NCBI GenBank assembly: GCA_958298945.1
Contig: OY282609.1
Coordinates: 59,182,220 to 59,246,219, forward strand
From: Atherix ibis
Lineage: Eukaryota > Arthropoda > Insecta > Diptera > Athericidae
Direction of reading: 5' to 3'
Length of the DNA stretch: 64,000 nucleotides
Part shown: positions 12,201-27,200 of the stretch, piece after piece
Layout of the letters: the number at the start of each line of letters is the position of its first letter
How positions within the stretch are numbered: the stretch's first letter is position 1
The notes under the pieces: model-generated
The model's database searches: none
The model's input: only the letters and a program-made list of their open reading frames with translations
Told to the model about the DNA's origin: nothing
Translations under genes and position numbers: made by a program

Positions 12201-15200
12201 AAATAAAAAACGTATAAAGATTGATTAATATAACAACAACAAAAGTTGAACTAACTCGAAAAAAATTCCAACCAATCTCATTTACTCAATTTTTGATTTT
12301 GACATTTTTTTTCTAAAATCTTTAAAAAACGCGGATAAAAACATAAAATTCAAAGAAAAAGATTTACGAGTTGTAGCCCAAAAATAAATTTTTGCAATCG
12401 ACAATTTTTGCTCCAGCCGAAGCAAAACTACTCCAAATACGAAAATTACTAAAAACCGTATTAATTTAGATGAAAATTTGTGGAAAAAAAATTCTTTGGG
12501 AGAAAATGTGGGGAAAAAAAATTAAATTCAAAAAGTCTCCTCCCCTTAGGGAAAAATTTGCTAGCTATGGCAAAAAATTAAATTTTTTCAAGTGAATATT
12601 TTGACACCAGCACAAGCAGAACTAGTCAAAATACGAAAATTATTAAAAATCGCATCAATTTGGATGAAAATTTGTGGAAAAAATACCTTTAAAAAACGCG
12701 GATAAAAACATAAAATTCAAAGAAAAAGATTTACGAGTTGTAGCCCAAAAATAAATTTTTGCAATCGACAATTTTTGCTCCAGCCGAAGCAAAACTACTC
12801 AAAATACGAAAATTACTACAAACCGTATTAATTTAGATGAAAATTTGTGGAAAAAAAATTCTTTGGGAGAAAATATGGGGAAAAAAAATTAAATTCAAAA
12901 AGTCTCCTCCCCTTAGGGAAAAATTTGCTAGCTATGGCAAAAAATTAAATTTTTTCAAGTGAATATTTTGACACCAGCACAAGCAGAACTAGTCAAAATA
13001 CGAAAATTATTAAAAATCGCATCAATTTGGATGAAAATTTGTGGAAAAACTACCTTCAAAAAACGCGGATAAAACCTTAAAATTCAAAGGAAAAAATTTA
13101 CGAGTTGTAGCCCAAAAATAAATTTTTGCAATCGAAAATTTTTGCTCCAGCCGAAGCAAAACTACTCAAAATACGAAAATTACTAAAAACCGTATTAATT
13201 TAGATGAAAATTTGCGGAAAAGAAATTCTTTTGAAGAAAATGTGGGAAAAAAAATAAAATTCCAAAAGTCCCCTCCCCTTAGGAAAAAATTTGCTAGCTA
13301 TGGCAAAAAATTAAATTTTTTCAAGTGAATATTTTGACACCAGCACAAGCAGAACTAGTCAAAATACGAAAATTATTAAAAATCGCATCAATTTGGATGA
13401 AAATTTGTGGAAAAAATACCTTTAAAAAACGCGGATAAAAACATAAAATTCAAAGAAAAAGATTTACGAGTTGTAGCCCAAAATTAAATTTATACAATCG
13501 ACAATTTTTGCTCCAGCCGAAGCAAAACTACTCAAAATACGAAAATTACTACAAACCGTATTAATTTAGATGAACATTTGTGGAAAAAAAATTCTTTTGG
13601 AGAAAATGTGGGGTAAAAAAATAAAATTCCAAAAGTCCCCTCCCCTTAGGGAAAAATTTGCTAGCTATGGCAAAAAATTAAATTTTTTCAAGTAAATATT
13701 TTGGCTCCAGCACAAGCAGAACTAGTCCAAATACGAAAATAATTAAAAATCGCATCTATTTGGATGAAAATTTGTGGAAAAAATACCTTTAAAAAACGCG
13801 GATAAAACCATAAAATTCAAAGGAAAAGATTTACGAGTTGTAGCCCAAAAATAAATTTTTGCAATCGACAATTTTTGCTCCAGCCGAAGCAAAACTACTC
13901 AAAATACGAAAATTACTACAAACCGTATTAATTTGGATAAAACTTTGTTAAGGAGCACTTTTAGGAAAAAATTGCCTAGTTATGGCAAAAAATTAAATTT
14001 TTTAATTGAAGATTTTGGCCCCAGCCGAAGCAGAACTAGTTAAATCCTTAAAAAATGTTTGTTAAGGAGCACTTTTAGGACTTAAAATTTTTAGTTAAAA
14101 ATTTTTTTTTAAAAATTCTTTTGTAAAAAAAATCTTTTAAATACCCACAATAAATTATTTAAAAAATCTGTTAAAATCCTTAAATGTTTACTTAAAATTT
14201 CTTATTTCTCTTAAATTTTTTGTTAAAAAACTTTTCGTTTGTAAAATTTTATTCAAAGACCCTGATTTTTTTTTCTACAAAGCTTTCCATAAAAATTTAA
14301 TAAAACGATCTGAAAGGCCTTCACAAAGTCTTTTAGGGCGTAAATTTTTTTTGGTAAAAATCTTAAATATTTTTAAAAGACCTTAAAAGCATTTAATTTG
14401 TCAAATTTTCTTAAATTGTTTGCAAAAATTACTTAAAAATTTATCATAAAAATCTCTGAATTTTTTTAAAATGCTTTAAAAATTTATCATAAAAATCTCT
14501 GAAAAGTCTTGGAAAATTTCTTTTGAATTTTTCTAAATAATTAAAGTAAGGAAAAATTGACAGTGGCATTTATCTTCCCTTGAAAAATTCTTTAGCACTT
14601 TCTACGGCAACAGCTTAATTATGAATATTTAAAATTGAAATAAAAAAAAATTGAATTGAAAATGAAGAAATCGAATTCTTGGTAAACAAATATGTATGAA
14701 AAAATTCACCTTTAATTAAGAATTCACGCAATTTGCATGCACGTAAACGATTTTCCATGCAAATGCTTTTGAATGCAATTCCAGCAAGTCTTCACCGAAC
14801 ATATATCTGCAGAGGAAAATCTACGAATATGATTGTTAAAATACGTACGAGTATAATTGTTATAATACGTACGTATATGGGGTACCGTGTTTGGTAAATA
14901 ATTTCCCAACGTTTTAATTATTCATTGCTTAGACAGGTGTGATATATTCATGCTCAAGCTTCCAATTCGGTTAGCAATATCGTATTTGAGGACGGAAATC
15001 GAAAATCCAACCATATCGATTGACAATTTTATTTAAAAAAAAATGCCTACAAGGTTTGCGATAAGTGTGCTTTCGTGTACTCAGGTAAATTATGATATTG
15101 TGTAGCTGTACTTCAGAAAACAATTACTTTCGAACAAGATCCAAGACACGAGCTACGAAGAAAGTATAACAATTTCGCGCTTGTTTAAATTTTAACCCGA

Positions 15201-18200
15201 CAAACGACATATTGAAATTTTCAATATTATGTAATCATCCATCATCATTATAGTCATTTCCATCAGTAGGGATCAGTGGGGCAGGATTGGACATGGGGAT
15301 CGGTGGATATATAATAAATAATGCTGTCAAGAGAGGGTACATGCCTAAATAAATTTCACTCATTCGAATCGTTGATTTTCAATTTATCATGAATTTTAGT
15401 TAAATGAAAATATAATCCCCTCGCCCCGACCTCTGTGCCATTTGTTTATTTGCGAATTCATTGTTGATACACAAAATAACAAAATATTGAATATTCTAAC
15501 CAAATAACAAGAACAGAACGAATTCAAAAAAAAAAACACCTTAGGACTTTAAGATTGAAAAATGTTTGTTTCTCCATTTTTAATCGTCGAAAAATGACTG
15601 AAATAAATGCAAATATTTTCCATTTCGAAAGTTTTACTTTTCGATAATTAATTAAGTAAATTAATTAAAAATTTCTTCCGAAATAAAAATGAATTATTAA
15701 TAAAGAACCATTTTTTGTTGTTGTAATTTTTAGGCCTGCATTTACGCAGTATAGAGGAGCCGCAACAGCAAAACAACAGAATGCCTTCTGAGCAGGGGGG
15801 CCCGGCATCGGGACTCGATGTATTGGGATCTCGTACCGGTGTCCCCCTGCCACAACAAATGCTGCCACCAACGCAAACCTGCTACGATGCCGAATATGCA
15901 CGCATGGAATCATGGATGGATGAGAATCCCGAATTTGTACAGGATTATTTCTTAAGGTATGTACCTGAACATGAGTGACCCCTTCTAGTCTCCCTGTGTC
16001 ATGTGTAGTCATTGGCCTAGAAGCAAACACTCGATTATAATAAATAACTTCATGTCATATCAATTGTTTTTTGTTTTTTTTTGGAGGGCTAGGATGGCGA
16101 TGCTGCCCTTAATTATTTACTTTTACAATTTGGGCCCCTATATTGACATTATTGATAATACCACATCCAACCAAAGAAAATGGTTTGGAAGGATAATAAT
16201 TTCGAAATTTTTTTGTTGCACAACGTACTGTGTCAGAGGATTATGTATTTATTAGTACAACTACGATTTTATTAGGACCTTTAAAAAATTTTTAGGTGGA
16301 AAAACTTGACTAAAAAATATTACTGATAGTTGGCATCTGATAGTTGGATGCAAAATGAATTTTAGAAATAACTTGGAGAAAAGTCCTAAAACATTTTAAG
16401 ATCCTTAAACAATTTAAGGGTCTTAAATATTTTTAAATAATTTGCATCTGATAAAGACCTCTTTTAGCAGTCTATAGTTTTCTAGGTTATTTTGAAGATC
16501 TGATTGGGTCCTAAAAAATTCTAGTTAGAAAAAAATGATCAAAACTGATATAGTGTCTATGGTAGGACCCATGATTGGGAGTATAATTAATTCGAAAAAG
16601 AATTTTCACTAAAATGGCAAAGGCTTCCAAACTGATTAGAACCTGTCTCAGTTAGTTACGGATTTATAGGTGACTCTACGTGTCTAATAAATAAGCACCT
16701 TAACGAATTGTAGTAAGGCAAAAGTGGTTTCAATTTACAAAGTATCGATGGCAGGACCCTTGATTTAGCAAATCTTAAATTTTGAATACAATTTTCACTA
16801 AATGGCGAAGGGTCCTTAAATATTTTTAATGTCTCTGATCTTGATTAAGACGTACATGTCAGCAACTGATAAGTTTCTGGGTCAATTGGACCTAAAGAAT
16901 TCTAAGTAGGGAAAAATTACTATAATTTAGGACCCATGATTGAGAGTATAGGTAATTTGAAAAAGAAATTTTATTAAACTAGCGAGGGGTCCCTTAGATA
17001 TTTTTAAAGACTTGAGACCTGAAGAGGACTTGGATCAGCAGTTTCTCGATTTCAGAATGAATTGATGATCACCTAAAAAACCAAACTAGAGAAAATTGAC
17101 CAAAATTAATTAAGTATCGATGGTAGGACCTTAACAAATTGAAGTAAAGCAAAAGTGATTTAAATTCAAAAAGTATCGATGTAGGACCCATGATTTACAA
17201 AATCATAAATTCTGAATAAAATTTTTACTAAATAGCGAAGCGTCCTTATATATTTTTAAAACCTTGGGTCCTGATTAAGACCTACATGTCAGCAACTGAT
17301 AAGTTTCTGGGTCAATTGGATCTAAAAAATCTAGGTAGGGAAAAATTACTATAGTTTAGGACCCATGATTGAGAGTATAGGTAATTTGAAAAAAAAATTT
17401 TATTAAACTAGCGAGGGGTCCCTTAGATATTTTTAAAGACTTGAGACCTAAAGAGGACTTGCATTAGCAGTTTCTAGATTTCTGAATGAATTGATGATTA
17501 CCTAAAAAACTAAACTAGAGAAAATTGACCAAAATTAATTAAGTATCGATGGTAGGACCTTAACAAATTGAAGTAAAGCAAAAGTGATTTAAATTCAAAA
17601 AGTATCGATGGTAGGACTCATGATTTACAAAATCATAAATTCTGAATAAAATTTTTATTAAATGGCGAAGCGTCCTTATATATTTTTAAGACCTTGGGTC
17701 CTGATTAAGACCTATATGTTAGCAACTGATAAGTTTCTGGGTCAATTGGATCTAAAAAATTCTAGGTAGGGAAAAATTACTATAATTTAGGACCCATCAT
17801 TGAGAGTATAGGTAATTTGAAAAAGAAATTTTACTAAACTTGCGAGGGGTCCCTTAGATATTTTGAAAGACTTGAGACCTGAAGAGGACTTGGATCAGCA
17901 GTTTCTGGATTTCTGAATGAATTGATGATTACCTAAAAAACCAAACTAGAGAAAATTGACCAAAATTAATTAAATATCAATGGTAGGACCTTAACAAATT
18001 GAAGTAAAGCAAAAGTGATTTAAATTCACAAAGTATCGATGGTAGGACCCATGATTTACAAAATCATAAATTCTGAATAAAATTTTTACTAATTGGCAAA
18101 GCGCCCTTATATATTTTTAAGACCTTGGGTCCTAATTAAGACCTACATGTCAGCAACTGATAAGTTTCTGCGTCAATTGGATCTAAAAAATTCTAGGTAG

Positions 18201-21200
18201 TGATTTAAATTCACAGAGTATCGATGGTAGGACCCATGATTTACAAAATCATAAATTCTGAATAAATTTTTCACTAAATGGCGAAGGGTCCTTAAATATT
18301 TTTAATGTCTCTGATCTTGATTAAGACGTACATGTCAGCAACTGATAAGTTTCTGGGTCAATTGGATCTAAAAAATTCTAGGTAGGGAAAAATTACTATA
18401 ATTTAGGACCCATAATTGAGAGTATAGGTTATTTTAAAAAGAAATTTTACTAAACTTGCGAGGGGTCCCTTAGATATTTTGAAAGACTTGAGACCTGAAG
18501 AGGACTTGGATCAGCAGTTTCTGGATTTCTAAATGAATTGATGAGTCTAATGATTACCTAAAAAACCAAACTAGAGAAAATTGACCAAAATTAATTAAGT
18601 ATCGATGGTAGGACCTTAACAAATTGAAGTAAAGCAAAAGTGATTTAAATTCACAGAGTATCGATGGTAGGACCCATGATTTACAAAATCATAAATTCTG
18701 AATAAAGTTTTTACTAAATGGCGAAGCGCCCTTATATATTTTTAAGACCTTGGGTCCTGATTAAGACCTACATGTCAGCAACTGATAAGTTTCTGGGTCA
18801 ATTGGATCTAAAAAATTCTAGGTAGGGAAAAATTACTATAATTTAGGACCCATGATTGAGAGTATAGGTAATTTGAAAAAGAAATTTTATTTAACTAGCG
18901 AGGGGTCCCTTAGATATTTTTAGAGACTTGAGACCTGAAGAGGACTTGGATCAGCAGTTTCTCGATTTCAGAATGAATTGATGATTACCTAAAAAACCAA
19001 ACTAGAGAAAATTTACCAAAATTAATTAAGTATCGATTTTAGGACCTTAACAAATTGAAGTAAAGCAAAAGTGATTTAAATTCACAGAGTATCGATGGTA
19101 GGACCCATGATTTACAAAATCATAAATTCTGAATGAAGTTTTTACTAAATGGCGAAGCGCCCTTATATATTTTTAAGACCTTGGGTCCTGATTAAGACCT
19201 ACATGTCAGCAACTGATAAGTTTCTGGGTCCATTGGATCTAAAAAATTCTAGGTAGGGAAAAATTACTATAATTTAGGACCCATGATTGGGAGTATAGGT
19301 AATTTGAAAAAGAAATTTTACTAAACTTGCGAGGGGTCCCTTAGATATTTTGAAAGACTTGAGACCTGAAGAGGACTTGGATCAGCAGTTTCTGGATTTC
19401 TAAATGAATTGATGAGTCTAATGATTACCTAAAAAACCAAACTAGAGAAAATTGACCAAAATTAATTAAGTATCGATGGTAGGACCTTAACAAATTGAAG
19501 TAAAGCAAAAGTGATTTAAATTCAAAAAGTATCGATGTAGGACCCATGATTTACAAAATCATAAATTCTGAATAAAATTTTTACTAAATAGCGAAGCGTC
19601 CTTATATATTTTTAAAACCTTGGGTCCTGATTAAGACCTACATGTCAGCAACTGATAAGTTTCTGGGTCAATTGGATCTAAAAAATTCTAGGTAGGGAAA
19701 AATTACTATAATTTAGGACCCATGATTGGGAGTATAGGTAATTTGAAAAAGAAATTTTATTTAACTAGCGAGGGGTCCCTTAGATATTTTTAAAGACTTG
19801 AGACCTGAAGAGGACTTGGATCAGCAGTTTCTCGATTTCAGAATGAATTGATGATTACCTAAAAAACCAAACTAGAGAAAATTTACCAAAATTAATTAAG
19901 TATCGATTTTAGGACCTTAACAAATTGAAGTAAAGCAAAAGTGATTTAAATTCACAGAGTATCGATGGTAGGACCCATGATTTACAAAATCATAAATTCT
20001 GAATAAAGTTTTTACTAAATGGCGAAGCGCCCTTATATATTTTTAAGACCTTGGGTCCTGATTAAGACCTACATGTCAGCAACTGAAAAGTTTCTGGGTC
20101 AATTGGATCTAAAAAATTCTAGGTAGGGAAAAATTACTATAATTTAGGACCCATGATTGGGAGTATAGGTAATTTGAAAAAGAAATTTTATTTAACTAGC
20201 GAGGGGTCCCTTAGATATTCTTAAAGACTTGAGACCTGAAGAGGACTTGGATCAGCAGTTTCTCGATTTCAGAATGAATTGATGATCACCTAAAAAACCA
20301 AACTAGAGAAAATTGACCAAAATTAATTAAGTATCGATGGTAGGACCCATGATTTGGAATATCATGATATTTGTATAAGAATGGCGAATCGTCCTTAGAT
20401 ACTTTTTAGATATTGGGATTTAAATAGGATCTGTATACTAGCAGCTAATGGATTTATAGGTCAATTTGTAGATACGTTAGAGACCGAAAAAACATTCAAG
20501 GTGTGGAAAGAACAAATTGACTAGATAGGAAATATTGAACATTAGCAAGCTGTGTTGATATCTGAATAGGACCTGTCGCTCACAGTGAAGATCTATTGTA
20601 GATAGTATTTAAATAAATTCGAAAAAAGAAAATTTGACTAAAATACTTCGCGAAGAACGAAATAATAATTATTAGTTTGGTTCGAGTTATTGCAACAGTT
20701 TCTTTTATAGACAATAGATTAGGGAGCCACCAAATTTTCGGTAAAAAACATCATCACAAATTCGGGCTACTCTGTTTGGTAAATAATCAACTTGGAAAAA
20801 AATTAATTACCAAAAGTTTTATACTTTTAAATTTGCACAAGTGAGATACAATTTTTTAAAAGCCTAAGAATTTTTAGGTGAAAAAGAAAACGTCAAATTA
20901 AGACAAGTTCCATATTAGAAAATGTTAAATATTCTCTTGATAGTAGAGTTGCCTAATTTGATAAGTTGTCGTCTTAACGTATTTGTATAGAAATAACTTG
21001 TTCCAATTCATATTTATATTACTATCACAAGGAACAACCTTATGATAGCCCACAATCGTCTTCTAGGCTATTTGATCCTGGCCATATACTTTTTATTTTG
21101 TTTATGTCATAAGAGTTATTATGATGTCCTGACGTAATCGTTTATTATTAATTTGGATGCCCGGTTTTATTAATAGTCTTACAATTCTGGATACACAAAA

Positions 21201-24200
21201 TAAGCTAACATCTGTACATGATATCGGTTCTATCTGCAGAAAAATGTACTATTTATGATATTTTATCATATTTGAAATGAGAAAAATTTCCTCTCATAAA
21301 ACTTTCACTTGTGTTAAACGCAAGTGCAATGAAGAAAGAATTTTTGTAAGATTTCGGGTCCGGAAAAATACTGACAAGAAAAAATCTTTGTTGCCATTTG
21401 AAATAGCAAAACAGAAAATAGAAAAATTATTTGCAAAGCAATTTGTTGTGATTTTCGTCTATGAATTCATTTTATTGTACAATCATGGTCTAAGATAAAT
21501 TATTCTTTTCCCGTGATTGTGCTATATTTTAGCTCACCTTCAATAGGTTGAGTAAAAAATTGTTTCATTTTCCATAACAGCATTTCTAATAATTAATGAG
21601 AGGTTTTTGAAGACAAATTTGACAAAAATTTTGCGGTAGTTACTTCTTAAACTGTGCCATTTAATCATAATCATATCATAAATTTCTTGAAACATTTTGG
21701 TCTTGTTTCACTTCATTAATTGTTAAGATATAATTTTTTTTTTTAATTAAATTATTTTTTATTAATATTGTAAAATTTATAATTATTAGGAAAGCAACAC
21801 GGCAGGTAGTCGATGCGTGGCTAGTTTCACATGCGACTTCGACAGGAACCGATGTTAGTGGTTCGCCAACGCATGGAAACGCACCAAATTGCTCATCCCG
21901 TAGTGGCTCCGGGGCAACAACACCAGTTAGGTATGCTTACGAACAATAAGGAAAAATCATTTTCAATAAGCACACAATATTTTTGTTATAAAAAAAAGAA
22001 ACGATATAAAAAATAAAAGTTCGAGTAGCTAAAAATTTAGCCTAATTAAATTGCGATAGAAACAACAGACAGATTAACAGAATTTTTTTAAGGACAACAG
22101 ACAGGTTACCAATGAAGTTTTTGGGTGTTAATAAAGTATCGATTTTTTTTTCAGAAATAATATAATTCTTTATTCTTTAAAAAAAAAAACTCTGCCAAAA
22201 TCTGGTTAGTTTATCTAAAATCTTGCGAGTTTGTTAATTTCCTAGATTAATAATTAAGAAAACACTTCACAAATTTATGCAGCTCCATAAAAGTAAAATA
22301 TTTCAAATAAATTTTAGTGTAAATTTCTGTTCTCAAATCATGAATAAATTAGCTTTTCTAACAAGAGCCATAAAAAGAAATCGTATAAATTGCATTCAAA
22401 TTTAGAAGTTTTTAAAATATTCGCAAATTTTTGTAGGGACATTTTTATAGGTCAGCGAATAAACAATGTAAAATGAAGATCCAAAATTGAACAGTTCTAA
22501 AAGTGTCAAAACCTATTGAATTGCATTCAAATTTGTGAGCGTTCTGAACTTGAAATTACTCGCAAATTTTTATAGGCCATTCTCAATGCAGAACATTTTA
22601 TAGGTCATTGGATTAAAAAATTAAACTGGATGATAAAAATTACTGTATTAAAAATGGACATTATTTTCTGTATCAGTAAAAGAGAAATCATTTAAAGTAG
22701 ACTTTTTGGAGTAAAACTTTTAAAAGCTTAGATATCAAAATCCTTAAAGAATATTGTTTTTTCAACAAAAAAACTACAAGGGGTATAAGCTTAAATCCGC
22801 TGTTTGGTCATAGATGGCGTGAGTGAGCGTATAAAGCTACCATGCTTGTTGTACGAAATGGCTGACAATGTGCACTGATTTATGTTGACAGACAAAAAAA
22901 CACACCATACTTTTTTTTCTGTCTGTCAACATAAATCAGTGCAGATTGTCAGCAATTTCGTACAACAACATAAATTTTTCCTGTGGTAATCATGTCTAGT
23001 TTTATAGCAGAAAAATATCATATGCGGGAAGCTCTGCTTTTCTGCTTCAATTTAAAGAAATCGGCTGCCGAATCACATTGAATGCTTATGGAGGCCTATG
23101 GTGACAGTGTTTTATTAGAAACAACGTGCCGAGATTGGTTTCGTCGGTTCGAAGACGGCAATTTTGACTTGTGGAACAAGAAGCGTGAAAATCGGCCTAA
23201 GATGGTTGAGGACCATCAATTGCAGGCTCTTTTGGACAAAGACAATACCCAATTGTAAAATATGCTCGCGGAGCAATTGGGTGTTACTCAACCAGCCATT
23301 TCCATGCGTCTGAGTGACATGGGGGAAATTGAAAATATCGGAAAATGGGTCCCGCATGAATTGAACGATAGGCAGATGGAGTGACGACAAAACACATGCG
23401 AAATCTTGCTCGTCAGACAAAAAATAAAGTCGTTCCCACATCGGATTGTGACGGGCGATGAAAAGTGGATTAGAGAATCCTAAACGCAAGAAATCGTGGG
23501 TTGATCCCGGCCAACCATCAACATCTTCCCCAAGACCAAATCGCTTCGGACGGAAGACGATGCTGTGCGTTCGGTGGGATCAGCAAGGTATCGTCTACTA
23601 TGAGATTTTGAAACCTGGTGAAACTGTCAATTCCCACCGCTACCACCAACGACTGATCAAATTCCTCTGCGTCAAAAAAAAGGACGGATTATCAGCAAAG
23701 ACATGACAACCTGATTTTCCTCCACGACAACGCACCATCGCAAACGTCAAAATTGGTCCGAAACTACTTGGAGACACTCAAGTGGGAGGTGCTACCCTAC
23801 CCCGATTATTTACCAGACCTGGCCCCTTCCGACTACCACCTGTTTTCGTCGATTAGCCACGCGCTAAACATGTATTTTTTTTAAATAAAAAACAGCGGAT
23901 TTAAGCTTATATACCTGGTACATATTTTAGAATCATTTATTCGTTTTTGATCAATATTTTCAATTATCATATTCTGACTAGAATTATTATGATCAAACTA
24001 CAATTAAAAAAAATGTAATGTTTTATTTGAATCTGAAAATTGTCGCATGTATTTTCGTCAAATTGCATATCGAACTAACCGTAACGAACTAATCATTCGA
24101 TAAATATCGATTAAATTGTTGATACTAATTATTTTTATTATTATTATTATAATAATTGCAGAAAAATATCAGCTCATGAATTTGAACGCGGTGGCCTATT

Positions 24201-27200
24201 AAAACCGATTGTAAATACTATTGATGGGACGCCAACATTTCTAAGTATTGGCATTCAGAACGATGGAGCAACACATTCGGCATCCTGCCAACTGGGGAAT
24301 CTCAACAGTTGTCAGTACCGACCACAACGTCTATCACGAAATGAGCTCAAACAGCTGGACGAGAAGCAACTAATTTTTGAATTGGTAAGGTATCGTTATC
24401 GACGAACCACATAATCGTAAGGAAATCCTAATAATGCGACAATTTCTATGTACAAAAGCCTCCATCAAATACTATTTGACAGTCGATTTATTTCTAGTTT
24501 TTATGTTTTTTTTCTTCTTTTACTTCCTTTTTAGGTGAAAGACATTTGCAACGAACTCGATGTTAGGTCTTTATGCCATAAAATTTTACAAAATGTTTCG
24601 ATACTATTGAAGGCGGATCGCGGTTCACTATTTTTAGTTCAAGGCAAATGCAACAGTTCTGAAGGATCCAAAAAGTAAGTCAATTCAACTTTAAAGAAAT
24701 CTTTCTAATTAGATTCTTTTCTTATTGGGAAACCATCTAATAAATCATTAAAAAAAACTTTTACGAAAATCCTCTATCTACACTTTTGGGAATTTTCGAT
24801 ATCTTCACTACGTTAATCATCCTCCATAAAAACAAATGTGAAAGTGTCTCTCCTAAACTCCAAATACGAATGCGTATAGTCGCATCTATTTACCAACAAC
24901 TGAATATTCTCTCAAGTACCGAACGAACAAGATTATTTAACGAATTACAGTGTTAATCGTGGGCTTATTGTTGAAATTTACGTAATATCCTTGAGGCACG
25001 AATGAAAAACTTTCCTAAACCTGTTGCCGCCTACACACACTCTCTTCTCATGTTCAACATCGAAAAAAATATACCCAAGGATTTATTGTGTTGAATTTGT
25101 TAAATAAGTTGTTCTCTTGAAAATTTCATAATTTTACACGTTTTTCTTAAAATTTTCGATGTACTTACTCACTAATAAAAACTTAGTGGAATGCTCCACT
25201 TTCAAAATAATCAATTTCAGTTGAACATTTTTCATTGCCTCCCAAAGGATTGTTCTTGTTGCTATTTGTAATTTATGCAACCTATTCCGGTCAACTTGTT
25301 AAATAATATTTTGAAAAAAATCTGTGTTCATTTTTATTTTATAAAAATTCTATGTTCAAAGATATTTCTTTGCTCCTGTTACATGAAAATTTGTATACTT
25401 TTTTATGAAATTAACTAACAACAAACAAATAAGAGAAAAATGTCCATTTCGAAAGTTCAAATTTTCAGTTTCCAATAAAAAATGGAGTAAAAATTCGGTT
25501 AGAAAATAAATTCCAATTTCTGATAAAAGTCAATTGCGGGAAAAAAGGAGCAAAACTCACCCGCCGCTTTTATTTTTATTTTAAATCACTATACTGACAT
25601 TATTATGTCCTTATTTGACTAATAACCGTTAGGATACGTCATGGAGTGTTTTTTTAATGTTTGTAAATTTGATTTATATTTTTTTTTTAAATTTACTAAA
25701 ATTATGATATTAATTGGAAGGGAAAATTTTTATTAATAATAAAAGTCACATGTTTACTTTCTCCTTAATGATTTAATAAGAGATCCTTGATCAAAGATGA
25801 ATTAAATCTATCAAATATCCTTTAAAAAGAAAATTGTCAAAAGGATATGTTTATATCGTATAGAAATTCCCAAAAAAGGGGAGCAAATCCATTCTCAAAG
25901 CACCGTACTGACATTATTATGTCCTTATTTGACTAATAACCGTAAGGATACCTTGTGGAGTTTTTAATGTTTCTATTCTCATTCATTTTAAAAGTTTCCA
26001 TGCTTTTTTTTTTCTAGATGCCTTGTTTCGAAACTTTTCGATGTGTGCCCACGAAGTACTGTGGAGGAGATGGAAAAACAAGAGGAAGTCCGTGTTGCCT
26101 GGGGAACTGGCATTGCTGGCCATGTTGCTGAGAGTGGCGAACCAGTAAATATACCCGACGCCTATCAGGTAAATCCACTCGGGGCTATTTTTAGGCTTTT
26201 CAATTTTTCCATCACAGAATCTCGTCTCTCAGTTACTGGATTATGTATGATTTTATTTTGGGTTGAAATTGCACAAGTGAGAATTTCTTTTGTTCTGGTA
26301 GGCAGAAAAATAAAAAGGTACAATTTTTTGTGGACGAAATATGTTGAAAGGCTAATATTGAAAGGTAAATGAAAATTTCAACAGAAAGTGTAGGTGTTTT
26401 CATTATCGTTTTGGAAAAGGTTTTGTTTTTTTGGAAAAAAGAGAGGAACTTTGTTTTTTTTTCAGAATATTTTTGTGTGCCAAATATACAAGTGCCTTTT
26501 TTTGATTGTTATTTCGCCGGAAACAAGGACAAATGTGTGGGAATTATTCACTAAAAACGATTTTATGATAAAAGCTTATAAAGTTATTCTTTTTAAATTT
26601 TTTTCTTTACTAAGAGGTTATCGTATTTTTTCTGTTTTTAGATGAAGCATCGGTTAATATATCAAGTATTATCTTTGTATATATATGAACCCTTAGTATA
26701 CCTTCGCAGCTACTCAGAATAAAATAAATCTAATATCCGGTATCTTACGTATGCTCAATTATTTATTTATTTATTTTCTTCTTTTTTTTAATTAAATATA
26801 AAAGGATTTATTAAAAAAAATAGGCTGGCACATATTACTGTTTTCCAGCTGATGCTGGCAGCTATAAGAATATAGCGTACTTTATAAAGAAAAATTCAAT
26901 CAAAATCAAATTCTAGACAATTTTTACTCTAAGACAGAATGAAATTGGAAGAGAGCATCTAAAAATAGCAACTTTAGTTTGCATACATTTTTTTTTCAGC
27001 TAAGAAATTTCTACAAAGTTGCAGAAAGTTTGTTTTGCGTGGTTGATTTGAATTCTTCAATTTTTCTTATATTGACAGAAATGTCACATCTAAAATTTAA
27101 AATAAAAATGCTCGTTAGAATCATTTTCTTAGAAGAGACATTATGATTGATTTTGGTATTTTTAAAATTAGATAAAATGTTTGGATTTACCACAAAAAAT

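Larger units (their letters stand above)
22777..23918 (+). mobile_element. Mariner M4, Mos1/mauritiana-like, internally deleted (1142 bp)
   Basis: The TIRs share TATAAGCTTAAATCCGCTGT at both ends and are flanked by TA (22775-22776 and 23919-23920). The transposase is on the + strand and multiply broken. The 3' part after the third Asp is missing, the AAAAA-rich junction falling near 23872-23890. It lies in Pde11 intron 3, same strand. Confidence 0.92.

Noticed and set aside
15748..15750. Alternative acceptor for Pde11 exon 2 (after ACGCAG)
   Set aside because: It would need two preceding bases of a codon, but exon 1 supplies one; the acceptor at 15734 keeps the frame.
21831..22016. Open frame from 21831
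   Set aside because: It is in a different frame from Pde11 exon 3, which overlaps it and has clear homology.
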